The notes below the pieces were generated by a model. That model did no database searches, was not told the DNA's origin, and saw nothing but the letters and a program-made list of their open reading frames with translations. Below, piece after piece: positions 52,993 through 62,160 of a stretch of 64,000 bases of DNA. Origin of the DNA: Helcococcus kunzii ATCC 51366 (GTDB lineage: Bacteria; Bacillota; Clostridia; Tissierellales; Peptoniphilaceae); the NCBI RefSeq assembly GCF_000245755.1, contig NZ_JH601088.1:943034-1007033 (forward strand). Direction: 5' to 3'. The position numbers were made by a program, and so were the translations under genes. How positions within the stretch are numbered: the first letter of the stretch is position 1; each line of letters starts with the position of its first letter.

Positions 52993-54387
52993 TTATTTGC
53001 TAAATAATGCATCAACAAATTTATCAGAATCAAATTTTTCTAAATTATCTTTTTGTTCACCAATTCCAATAAACTTGACAGGAATATTATTTTCTACTTG
53101 TAATGGGAATACTACCCCACCTTTTGCTGTACCATCAAGTTTTGTCAACACCAATCCAGTGATTTTAGTTACTTTGTTAAACTCTTTAGCTTGGAATAAT
53201 GCATTTTGACCAGTTGTCGCATCTAATACTAAAAGTATTTCTTTGTTTGCATCTGGATGTTCACGTGAAATAATTCTATTGATTTTTTCTAACTCATTCA
53301 TAAGATTTACTTTATTGTGAAGTCTACCAGCTGTGTCAATAATTAAAACATCAGTATTATCTGCTTTTTGTGATTTAATTGCATCAAATACAACTGATGC
53401 CGGATCGGATCCTTCACTAGTCGAAATCATAGGTGCATCAACTCTTTTTGCCCATTCACCCAATTGTTCAATGGCAGCTGCTCTAAATGTATCACCTGCA
53501 GCAATCATTACAGATTTGCCATCTTTTTTAAGATTATAGGCTAATTTACCAATTGTTGTTGTCTTACCAACTCCATTTACACCTATAACTAAAATTACAG
53601 ATTGTTTTCCTTCTTCTACATTTAGACTATTGTCTTGATTGTTTGCTTTTAATTTATTTCTCAATAATTTTTCAAGCTCTACTTTTATTAATTTTGGGTC
53701 TCTAATATGATTATCAGCAACAACATCCCTTAGTTCATCGATAATACTAATAGTTGTTTCCACGCCCATATCAGCAGAAATCATTATTTCTTCAAGTTCA
53801 TCATACAAATCATCGTCAATTTTCGCCTTACCATTGATAAGATTATCAATAGCTGAATTCATTGCATCACGAGTTTTGAATAAACCAGATTTCAATCTTT
53901 CAAAGAATGATTTTTTTTCAGGAACTTTCTTTTCTTCTTTAACTTCCTCTTCAACTTTAGTATCTTCTTTTACCTCAGTAGGAATGTTTTCTTGATGATC
54001 CTCATCAGTTTCTTCTGATATCATTTCTTCGATATTCATTTCATCCATCTCTTCTTGAGAAATTTCATTTTCTGTTTCTTCATGATAATCAAGCTCAATA
54101 GCATTATCTATTTCAGGATTTTCAGACTCTTCTTCCGCCTCTTCAATCACTTCTGAAAAATCAATCTCATCCATTTCTTCTTGAGTTATTTCGTCTTCTA
54201 CCTGTTCATGATAATTTAATTCAATATCATCTTCTTGTTTTTCCCCGTCTTTATGATTTATATCCTCATCAAAGAATTTTTCATCGACCTCTTCTTCTTT
54301 TACTTTTTCTTCTTCATTTAATGTTTCTTTTTTCTGTTTTTCGTCATTATCATCATTAATGAATTTCTTAAAAAACTTTTTAAACAT
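52993..54387 (-). CDS. ftsY: SRP receptor FtsY with acidic repeated N-terminus
   Basis: 464 aa. Residues ~1-155 are extremely acidic and contain a duplicated block (ELNYHEQVEDEITQEEMDEI and ELDYHEETENEISQEEMDEM). The NG domain follows: VIGVNGVGKTTTIGKLA, LIIDTAGRLHNKVNL, TKLDGTAKGGVVF, IGIGEQKDNL. Docks SRP-ribosome complexes to SecYEG. AAGGAGAGTCT before ATG. Downstream of smc. Confidence 0.95.
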   Translation of the reverse strand: MFKKFFKKFINDDNDEKQKKETLNEEEKVKEEEVDEKFFDEDINHKDGEKQEDDIELNYHEQVEDEITQEEMDEIDFSEVIEEAEEESENPEIDNAIELDYHEETENEISQEEMDEMNIEEMISEETDEDHQENIPTEVKEDTKVEEEVKEEKKVPEKKSFFERLKSGLFKTRDAMNSAIDNLINGKAKIDDDLYDELEEIMISADMGVETTISIIDELRDVVADNHIRDPKLIKVELEKLLRNKLKANNQDNSLNVEEGKQSVILVIGVNGVGKTTTIGKLAYNLKKDGKSVMIAAGDTFRAAAIEQLGEWAKRVDAPMISTSEGSDPASVVFDAIKSQKADNTDVLIIDTAGRLHNKVNLMNELEKINRIISREHPDANKEILLVLDATTGQNALFQAKEFNKVTKITGLVLTKLDGTAKGGVVFPLQVENNIPVKFIGIGEQKDNLEKFDSDKFVDALFSK

Positions 54388-54443
54388 AGACTCTCCTTAT
54401 AAAACATTATCACATTAATTATAACATTGATTATAGATATTAA

Positions 54444-57400
54444 CTAATTTTGTATATCATATCCATCTATTGCTAAAGTAATAACTTTTGAAATACCTTG
54501 CTCTTCCATTGTTACTCCATAAAGTCTCTCAGCCATTTCCATAGTAGGCTTTCTATGTGTAATTATGATAAATTGTGTATGCTTTGTTAATGTTTTGAGA
54601 TAAGTAATGTATCTCTTGATGTTTGCCTCATCAAGAGCCGCATCAATTTCATCCAATACACAAAATGGTGCAGGATTAATTTCAAATATAGCAAATAGCA
54701 ATGCAACAGCAGTTAATGCTCTTTCTCCACCTGATAACAAAGCAAGATTTTTTAATTTTTTTCCTGGTGGTCTTGCAGAAATTTCAATACCTGCAGTTAA
54801 AATATCATCTGAATCTAATTTTAACTGTGCTTCCCCACCATTAAATAATATAGTGAATATTTCATTAAAACGAGAATTTATCATATCAAAGGAACTTGAG
54901 AATTTTTCAATAATATCTTTTTCAATAGATTTAATCATATCTATAATATCATTTCTACTTACAATTAAATCTTCATATTGATTTTTCATAAATTCTAATT
55001 CTTCGGCTATTAAATTAAATTGCTCTATACTCTCATAATTAAAATATCCTATTTCAGACAATCTTTTCTTAATATCTAAAACTTCTTTTTTACTTGCTTC
55101 AGTATAATCCAATCTTGATAGCTTTTCTTCAAGCTCTGTCTCTGTAATAGAGTAAGTTTCAATATAGTCAGATTTTAATTCTACAACTTTTTGTTCTGAA
55201 TTTTCAATTTTTAATTCTAATTTATACTTTTCTTTTTCATTACTATTAATTGAATCAGTTAAATTAGAAATCGTCTTATTATCTTTAATAATAGTCTCTT
55301 TCAATTCTTTTACTTCATCAAAAAGTTTTTCATAATTTTTACTATTATTATCATATTCTTCTGACAATTTTTCCTTATTAACTTTTAATTCTTCAATTTT
55401 ATTTTTTGAATCAACATTATTTTGTTCAGTTAATTTTAATATCTTTTCTTCATTTGAAATACTATCTGAAACAGCTTCAATTTCAATTTTTAAATTATCT
55501 AAATCTGTCTCTGAAATGCTTAAATCTCTTACAATTACATCATATTCAGATTGATTTTTTATAATTACTCTTTCTGTATCAATAATATTTTCTTTTAATT
55601 TTTCATTTTCCTTTGTTAATAAATCATAATCTTTTTCTAAATTACTTAATTCATTAGATAAACTAGAAATGTCAGAAAAATCCTCTGAAATTAATTCACT
55701 ATCAATTTTTTTAATCAAATCATCAAATTCCTTCATTCTTTTTAGATTGAAACTTTTTTCAATTTCTATTTCATGAATGGAAGATTTTATTTGATTTGTT
55801 TTTGAAATAATCTCATTGTTTTTATTATCAATATTTTGCAATTTATATATAGTATCATCAAACTCTTGCTTAAATACTTGATGTTTCTTTTCTAAAATGC
55901 CAATATTCTTTTCAATAGCATTAATATCATCATTAAGATTATCCAACTCTTTTTTTCTATTTAATAAGCTATTAGATTCTTTTTTGAAGGTATTACCCCC
56001 AACCATAGAACCCCATGAATTTATAATTTCACCATCTAAAGTAATTACTCTATAACCCTTGATGTCATTTGATACTACAATAGCATCTTCAATATTTTCT
56101 ACCAATATCGTTCTGGAAAGAAAATGATCAATTATTCCATCTAATTTTGGATCATTCTTCACAAGATTATTTAGTGTATCAATCGCTTTAGGGTGATTGA
56201 TATTATTTTTACTTCCATGGATTTTATTTATAGGTAAAAATGTGATTCTACCAATATTTTTATTTTTAATAAAATTAATCAAATATTTCCCATCAATTTC
56301 ATTATTTATAACTATATTTTGAAGAGATGAACCTAAAGCTAAATCTAATGCTTGTTTGTATTTTTCATCTATTTCAATCAATTCAGCTAATACACCAACA
56401 ATTTTTTTAGAGATATTTTCATCTTTATCTGCAATTTTAAGTAAGTTTTGTACAGATTTATAAAATCCATCATATGATTTATATTGTTTTTCAAGTATAT
56501 CCCTTCTGGATTCTACTCTTAATAACTCATTTCTATATAAAACAATTTTTTGTTCTAAATCAGTAGTTTTTTCTTTATTAGTTTCTCTTTGCTCGATTAG
56601 TTCAGTAATTTTACTTGCATTATCTGCTAGTTCTTTTTCATGTTTTAATAGTTCTTCATTAAAATCATCTAATCTTTTTGTCTTATCTGATACCAAATCT
56701 TCTAAAATACTTATTTCATTAAGATAGCCTTTTTTTAGTTCAATATTGGAATTATCAATTCTTTCTTTTGTATTTTTGTTAATTTGAAGATTCGTTAATT
56801 TATCTTTTAGTTGTTTTATCTTTTGATTTAATTCGTTAGCATTTTTAAAACTAATTTCATATTCACTATTTTTTTCTTCATTTAATTTTTTTAAATCTGA
56901 TAATGAATTTTTTAATTCTTTTTCTTTTACAATTAATTTTTCAATCTCTTTTTCTTTATTTTCAATATTATTTTTTAAACTTATGATTTTCTTATTATTT
57001 ACTTCAATACTATTTTTCAATCTATCAATGTCTGAATTATAAAACTTTAATTTTTCATTAAGTATATTAATATCATTAGTAATGGAATTAATTTTATTTA
57101 AATTGCTTTGTTTATCACTATTTAATTGTTCAATTTTTAATTCTTTTTTTTCTATTTCTTCATTAATTGGTTTTAATTTAGAATTTAAAACTTCAAATTT
57201 TTCTCTATCTTCTTTTAATTCTCCATTTATGTATTCTAATTTTGATTTATCATTTTTAAGATCTGCACTTGATTTATTAATCGCTTTTTGCAAAATGTTT
57301 AACTCTAGCATCTCTAATCTAGAAGTTAGTTTAATACCTTCTTTTGCATTTTCAGATTGTTTCTTTAGGATATTGTATTCTTGTTGTTTTACTTTTAATT

Positions 57401-57980
57401 CATTATTTAGCTTTTCTAAATTTTCTTCATTTTTAACAAGTTTTTTTTCAGACTCAGTTTTTTTATATTTATTTTTAGAAACTCCTGTAGCTTCTTCAAA
57501 AATTTCTCTACGATCTTCATTTCTTCCACTTAAGATTTCATCAATACGACCTTGTCCAATCATTGAATATCCATCTTTACCAATACCTGTATCTAAAAGC
57601 AATTCCCTGATTTCTTTTAATCTAACAGGAGATTTATTAATTAAATATTCACTATCTCCCGTTCTAAATACACGTCTTGTCACGTTTACCTCATCAAATG
57701 CAATAGGTAAAGACTTGTCGCTATTATCTAAAACTATAGACACTTGTGCCATATTCATCTGTTTCTTACTGTCACTTCCAGAAAAAATAACATCTTGCAT
57801 GCTTGTACCACGCAAAGATTTTGCAGATTGTTCACCAAGTACCCATTTTATTGCATCAGCAATATTAGACTTACCAGACCCATTCGGCCCTACAACTGCA
57901 GATATATCTTTATCAAATTGTAATTTAGTTTTATCAGCAAAACTCTTAAAACCATAAAGCTCTATATGTTTTAATTTCAT
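54444..57980 (-). CDS. smc: Chromosome condensation ATPase Smc
   Basis: 1178 aa from ATG 57980 (57989 also possible; both sites weak). Walker A GPNGSGKSNIADAIKWVLG, ~300 residues of coiled coil, hinge (~505-645, e.g. NEIDGKYLINFIKNKNIG), second coiled coil, signature LLSGGERALTAVALLFAI and Walker B FCVLDEIDAALDEANI. Organises and separates chromosomes with ScpAB (not in this window). Confidence 0.96.
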   Translation of the reverse strand: MKLKHIELYGFKSFADKTKLQFDKDISAVVGPNGSGKSNIADAIKWVLGEQSAKSLRGTSMQDVIFSGSDSKKQMNMAQVSIVLDNSDKSLPIAFDEVNVTRRVFRTGDSEYLINKSPVRLKEIRELLLDTGIGKDGYSMIGQGRIDEILSGRNEDRREIFEEATGVSKNKYKKTESEKKLVKNEENLEKLNNELKVKQQEYNILKKQSENAKEGIKLTSRLEMLELNILQKAINKSSADLKNDKSKLEYINGELKEDREKFEVLNSKLKPINEEIEKKELKIEQLNSDKQSNLNKINSITNDINILNEKLKFYNSDIDRLKNSIEVNNKKIISLKNNIENKEKEIEKLIVKEKELKNSLSDLKKLNEEKNSEYEISFKNANELNQKIKQLKDKLTNLQINKNTKERIDNSNIELKKGYLNEISILEDLVSDKTKRLDDFNEELLKHEKELADNASKITELIEQRETNKEKTTDLEQKIVLYRNELLRVESRRDILEKQYKSYDGFYKSVQNLLKIADKDENISKKIVGVLAELIEIDEKYKQALDLALGSSLQNIVINNEIDGKYLINFIKNKNIGRITFLPINKIHGSKNNINHPKAIDTLNNLVKNDPKLDGIIDHFLSRTILVENIEDAIVVSNDIKGYRVITLDGEIINSWGSMVGGNTFKKESNSLLNRKKELDNLNDDINAIEKNIGILEKKHQVFKQEFDDTIYKLQNIDNKNNEIISKTNQIKSSIHEIEIEKSFNLKRMKEFDDLIKKIDSELISEDFSDISSLSNELSNLEKDYDLLTKENEKLKENIIDTERVIIKNQSEYDVIVRDLSISETDLDNLKIEIEAVSDSISNEEKILKLTEQNNVDSKNKIEELKVNKEKLSEEYDNNSKNYEKLFDEVKELKETIIKDNKTISNLTDSINSNEKEKYKLELKIENSEQKVVELKSDYIETYSITETELEEKLSRLDYTEASKKEVLDIKKRLSEIGYFNYESIEQFNLIAEELEFMKNQYEDLIVSRNDIIDMIKSIEKDIIEKFSSSFDMINSRFNEIFTILFNGGEAQLKLDSDDILTAGIEISARPPGKKLKNLALLSGGERALTAVALLFAIFEINPAPFCVLDEIDAALDEANIKRYITYLKTLTKHTQFIIITHRKPTMEMAERLYGVTMEEQGISKVITLAIDGYDIQN

Positions 57981-57992
57981 AATATACATCCA

Positions 57993-58018
57993 TAAAAAAA
58001 GCTATCCATCAGGATAGC
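57993..58018 (-). terminator. Terminator between rnc and smc
   Basis: GCTATCC / GGATAGC around TGAT followed by TTTTTTTATG on the minus strand. It ends ~13 bases before the smc start, so smc would be made by read-through. Confidence 0.8.
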
Positions 58019-58025
58019 ATATTAG

Positions 58026-58742
58026 TTAAATCACATGTAATTTCTTAAGTGCATTCTTTGCAGCATTTTGTTCTGCAAATTTTTTATTGCGTCCCTTACC
58101 TGCACCTATAAATTTACTATCTAGATATGCTTCTATATAAAAAGTTTTATCATGTGACGGTCCTTCTTCTTTTACTAGTTCATATTTCAAGTTTATATTT
58201 TTATATTTGTGTAAATGCTCTTGCAACATTGATTTATAATCATTTACATTTTCAACAACTATATTTTCATCAAAAATCTTATCCTTAATAAGTCCATATA
58301 TAAAATTATAAACTACTTCATAACCGGCATCTAAATAAAGTGCTCCATTAAAAGCTTCAAATAAATCAGCTTTTATAGAATCTTTATGTCTCCCACCAGT
58401 CTTTTCTTCACCCTTTCCAAGTAATAAATATTTTGAAAGATTAATCTCATCTGAAAGTTCAGAAAAAGAAGCTTCACAAACCAAATTTGATCTTAATTTT
58501 GTTAAATATCCTTCTTGTTTAGGTTTAAAATTCTTAAACAGAATTTCAGAGAACACCATTTCTAAAACAGCGTCCCCTAAAAATTCCAATCTTTCATTAT
58601 GTTTACCTTTTAAAGATGAATGTTCATTTGCATATGAAGTATGAACAAATGCAAGATTTAATAATTCAAAATTATTAAACTTATAATTAATCTTATCTTC
58701 TAATTCTTTTAAGATTTCTATTCTTTCACCTTTTAATGTCAT
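58026..58742 (-). CDS. rnc: Ribonuclease III
   Basis: 238 aa. Catalytic signature NERLEFLGDAVLEMVFSE, second metal-site helix DLFEAFNGALYLDAG, C-terminal double-stranded RNA-binding domain (FIGAGKGRNKKFAEQNAAKN). Processes rRNA and structured RNA. Follows acpP by one base. Confidence 0.96.
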   Translation of the reverse strand: MTLKGERIEILKELEDKINYKFNNFELLNLAFVHTSYANEHSSLKGKHNERLEFLGDAVLEMVFSEILFKNFKPKQEGYLTKLRSNLVCEASFSELSDEINLSKYLLLGKGEEKTGGRHKDSIKADLFEAFNGALYLDAGYEVVYNFIYGLIKDKIFDENIVVENVNDYKSMLQEHLHKYKNINLKYELVKEEGPSHDKTFYIEAYLDSKFIGAGKGRNKKFAEQNAAKNALKKLHVI

Positions 58743-58743
58743 T

Positions 58744-58974
58744 TTAATTACCAGTTTTCTCTTCCACTAAATCAATAATATCTTGAACTGTATTTAATTC
58801 ATTTAATTCTTTATCACTAAATTGAACATCAAATTCTTCTTCAATATTCATTATAAAATCAAGTAAAGCAATAGAATCTAATTCATAATCTTTTGTTAAA
58901 TCTGCATTTAAATCAAAATCATCAATCATTAATTCTTCTTTCACTAATTCTATAATTCTTTCTTTACTACTCAT
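58744..58974 (-). CDS. acpP: Acyl carrier protein
   Basis: 76 aa. The phosphopantetheine-bearing Ser is in YELDSIALLDFIM (usual form DSLD). Overlaps plsX by four bases. Carries growing acyl chains; with PlsX links fatty-acid synthesis to phospholipids. Confidence 0.95.
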   Translation of the reverse strand: MSSKERIIELVKEELMIDDFDLNADLTKDYELDSIALLDFIMNIEEEFDVQFSDKELNELNTVQDIIDLVEEKTGN

Positions 58975-59954
58975 AATCTCTCCTCTATATATTTATTAAT
59001 ATCGCTACCGATATATTCTTCCGCTCTATAAATAGCATGTTCTATAGCTACTCTATCAGAACTTCCATGTGCCTTAAATAATGGCTTTCTTAAACCAACC
59101 AGCACTGCAGCCCCTACTTTTTTATAGTCATATTTATCTTTAATTTTCTTCAATGAAGATTTCAATAATAGAGCACCCATCTTAGCTAAAAAGCTACTAT
59201 TTACAACTTCTTTAATTTCTCCAAATAATACTGACGCTGCGCCTTCAGATGATTTAAGCATCATATTTCCTGCAAATCCGTCCGCAACAATTACATCAGC
59301 TTTACCAGTCAAGAAATCCCTAGCTTCAATATTACCACAGAAATTTATATTATCATTTTCCTTAAGTAAATCAAATGTTTCTTTTGATAAAACATCTCCT
59401 TTACCTTCTTCAACACCTACATTAGCCAAATAAACTTTTGGATTATCGATTGAAAAATACTTTTCAGCCAAAACAGAACCCATTACAGCAAACTGTGATA
59501 ACATCTCTGGCTTAGAGTCCACAACAGCACCTGTATCCACCAATATAGTATTGGTACCCCTTTGATTAGGAATAAATGCAGTAAGTGTAGATCTCTCAAC
59601 TTTTTCCAATCGTCTCGTTACGAATATACCACCAGCCACTAAAGCTCCAGTACTCCCTGCAGATAATAATCCATCCCCTTCTTCATTTAATCTATCCAAT
59701 CCCAAAACAAGTGATGAATTCTTCTTTCTACGAATAGACCTTGCAGGATCATCTTCATTTGTAATGTATTCATTTGTATCTATAAACTCAAACCTATTAA
59801 TGTCAACATCAGATTCAGAAACCATCTTTCTCGCCAATTCTTCCGGCCCAGAAAGAACAAAATCTAATTTTGAATTCTTCGCAGCATTCAAAATCCCATA
59901 CATCATTTCTTCAGGTCCTAAATCCAATCCCATTAAGTCAATAATTAATTTCAT
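58971..59954 (-). CDS. plsX: Phosphate acyltransferase PlsX
   Basis: 327 aa from ATG 59954 with ATATGGAGTGTAT before it; the frame to 59993 has no site. KLIIDLMGLDLGPEEMM, LSAGSTGALVAGG and VADGFAGNMMLKSSEG are family motifs. Makes acyl-phosphate from acyl-ACP. Upstream lies an array-containing gap, then rpmF. Confidence 0.95.
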   Translation of the reverse strand: MKLIIDLMGLDLGPEEMMYGILNAAKNSKLDFVLSGPEELARKMVSESDVDINRFEFIDTNEYITNEDDPARSIRRKKNSSLVLGLDRLNEEGDGLLSAGSTGALVAGGIFVTRRLEKVERSTLTAFIPNQRGTNTILVDTGAVVDSKPEMLSQFAVMGSVLAEKYFSIDNPKVYLANVGVEEGKGDVLSKETFDLLKENDNINFCGNIEARDFLTGKADVIVADGFAGNMMLKSSEGAASVLFGEIKEVVNSSFLAKMGALLLKSSLKKIKDKYDYKKVGAAVLVGLRKPLFKAHGSSDRVAIEHAIYRAEEYIGSDINKYIEERL

Positions 59955-60097
59955 ATACACTCCATATTGATATATTCTCTTATATGATACCATATTTTCT
60001 TATTCATAAACAAATTTTCAAAAATGTAGTTGGGAAACTGATGATTTTTTGACATTATAAGATTAGATATATGATTTTTTTATTTTAATATAAATAG

Positions 60098-60397
60098 TTC
60101 AGTATAAATTATTGATATAGAATTTTATACTGTCACCAAAATTTTCCATTCAGCTTTTTTTCCATTTTCAAAAATCATACTGAGTTTTTCCAAATTTTGT
60201 TCAGCATAATTTGTAATTTTTGCTTTTTATACTGATTATTTAAGTTACTTGTCAAAATTTTTTCAGTATAGTTTTATTAATTAGTGTTTTATGCTGCCTT
60301 TTATGGAAATTTTTTCAGTATGATTTTAAATTTTAGAAATTATACTGTCTTTAAATTTTTGCCTTCAGTATTTTTTTCATTTATAGATTTTATACTG
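60098..60397. repeat. Inverted-word array 3 (CAGTATAA/TTATACTG)
   Basis: Six units begin at 60100, 60151, 60202, 60264, 60316 and 60366 (spacing 51, 51, 62, 52, 50). Each has TTCAGTATA or a variant followed ~25-30 bases later by TTATACTG. One spacing is longer by ~11 bp. The interior is AT-rich. Stretch 59955-60097 shows no gene. Confidence 0.83.
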
Positions 60398-60454
60398 ACA
60401 TTTACCTTTTTAATTTAGTAGGAATGGTAATTTCACGCGCTACATCTGCTCTAA

Positions 60455-60555
60455 GCTCCCTACTCGGTCGCTTTTCATTGTGTCACAATGCGTTTGACCT
60501 ACTTTTGTCTTCAGACGATGCAAAGCATCGCCTGAGCGACAAAGTTAGGTCATAA
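60455..60555. repeat. 101-bp palindromic dispersed repeat, copy 2
   Basis: Differs from 42208-42308 at two positions only. It has the same 58-bp palindrome around CGATGC-AAA-GCATCG and again lies between an inverted-word array and the terminator of a minus-strand gene. Confidence 0.85.
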
Positions 60556-60560
60556 TAAAA

Positions 60561-60589
60561 TATGGAGTTAGTTAAAACCAACTCCATAC
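60561..60589 (-). terminator. rpmF terminator
   Basis: TATGGAGTT / AACTCCATA with inner GTT/AAC pairs, followed by TTTTATTATG on the minus strand, nine bases past the rpmF stop. Confidence 0.75.
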
Positions 60590-60597
60590 ATATATTT

Positions 60598-60783
60598 CTA
60601 TTCTTCGTCTTCTACTTCAATAACTTTTTTTCCGTTATAGTATCCAGAAGGGCTTACTCTGTGTGGTAATCTTGCTTCTTGTGTTTCTGAATCAACAACG
60701 AAATTTACTTTATTTAATCTATAAGAAGAAGCTCTTCTTGATGCTGTTTTAGCTTTAGATGTTTTTCTCTTTGGTACTGCCAT
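60598..60783 (-). CDS. rpmF: 50S ribosomal protein bL32, zinc-free form
   Basis: 61 aa. VPKRKTSKAKTASRRASSYR and RLPHRVSPSGYYNGKKV are typical L32. The four cysteines of the usual zinc ribbon are absent (VDSETQEARL and RVSPSGYY where CxxC pairs normally stand), so this form cannot bind zinc. No yceD gene lies between ackA and rpmF. AAGGAGGTGTTGAC before ATG. Confidence 0.96.
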   Translation of the reverse strand: MAVPKRKTSKAKTASRRASSYRLNKVNFVVDSETQEARLPHRVSPSGYYNGKKVIEVEDEE

Positions 60784-60863
60784 GTCAACACCTCCTTAAT
60801 CTATATTACTGTTTTTAAATAACAAAAGTATTATACATACTTATGTGTGTTTTGTCAATTTTT

Positions 60864-62060
60864 TTATAAATTTTCTACAATATTTTGTGTTTCTCTTGCG
60901 ATCATTAATTCTTCATTTGTTGGAACGATAAATATTTTAACTTTTGAATCATCTGCAGAGATTTCTTTTTCTTCTCTTGCTCCAGCATTTTTTGATTCAT
61001 CTAATTTAACGCCTAATTCTTCAAGACCATCTAATATAATTTTTCTTGCAAAGTCGGAATTTTCACCAATACCACCAGCAAATGCAATAGCGTCAACTTT
61101 TCCAAGTAGTGCCATATATGCACCTATGTATTTTTTAGCTCTGTTTGCAAATACATCAATAGTTAATTTCGCTCTTTCATTTCCTTCTTTACTTGCAATT
61201 GTTACATCTCTAAAATCTGATGATACACCACTTAATCCTAATAAACCGGATTTTTTATTTAATAAAGTATCCATTTCTTCATATGACATATTATATTGTT
61301 TACCTAAAACAAATATAACGGCTGGATCGATGTCACCACTTCTTGTACCCATTACCAAACCTTCTAATGGAGTTAATCCCATTGATGTGTCATATGATTT
61401 ACCATTTTTCACAGCTGTAATACTTGAACCATTTCCTAAATGGCATGTGATGATATTAACTTCTTCAGGTTTTTTACCTAATTTTTCAGCAACTTGCAAT
61501 GTGATATATTTATGGCTTGTACCATGCGCACCATATCTCTTAATTTTATCTTTTTCATAATATTCATAAGGAATGGCATACACAGAATTTTCTTCTGGAA
61601 TGCTTGCGTGGAATCCTGTATCTACACAAATTACATTTGGTTTTCCTGGTACAACTGCTTGTACACCTAAAATACCTTGAATTGCACCTGGATTGTGTAA
61701 TGGCGCAAATCTAATAGCATCTTCTAAAGTTTCTAAAGCTTTATCATCTACCAATTGTGGTTGAATAATTGAACCACCATGTACGATTCTATGTCCTATT
61801 GCTTGAATATCATCAACATTGTCTATGATACCATAGTCTTCATGTTGCAATACTTCAAATAATAATTCAACCGCTTCTTTATGAGATGGTAAATCTCTTT
61901 CAATAATTACTTTTTCTTCATCACCTTTTTTATGTTGAATGTTTGATCCTTCAATACCGATTCTTTCTATAAGTCCTTTACCATATACCTTACCTGATAC
62001 AGAATTCATATATTGATATTTCAATGATGAGCTTCCGCTATTTAATATTAAAATGTCCAT
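60864..62060 (-). CDS. ackA: Acetate kinase
   Basis: 398 aa. Makes ATP from acetyl-phosphate. ILNSGSSSLKYQ (phosphate 1), GHRIVHGG, DTGFHASIPEENSVYAIPY, CHLGNGSSITAV and GGIGENSDFAR are the signature motifs. AGGAGTAGTA before ATG. pta is not adjacent. Confidence 0.97.
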   Translation of the reverse strand: MDILILNSGSSSLKYQYMNSVSGKVYGKGLIERIGIEGSNIQHKKGDEEKVIIERDLPSHKEAVELLFEVLQHEDYGIIDNVDDIQAIGHRIVHGGSIIQPQLVDDKALETLEDAIRFAPLHNPGAIQGILGVQAVVPGKPNVICVDTGFHASIPEENSVYAIPYEYYEKDKIKRYGAHGTSHKYITLQVAEKLGKKPEEVNIITCHLGNGSSITAVKNGKSYDTSMGLTPLEGLVMGTRSGDIDPAVIFVLGKQYNMSYEEMDTLLNKKSGLLGLSGVSSDFRDVTIASKEGNERAKLTIDVFANRAKKYIGAYMALLGKVDAIAFAGGIGENSDFARKIILDGLEELGVKLDESKNAGAREEKEISADDSKVKIFIVPTNEELMIARETQNIVENL

Positions 62061-62160
62061 TACTACTCCTATTTGTCTTTATCATTATTTTTAAGTTATA
62101 ATTAAATTAAAACATTTACTAATATATTATAGCAAAAAGAATGAGAGTATTACAAATATT

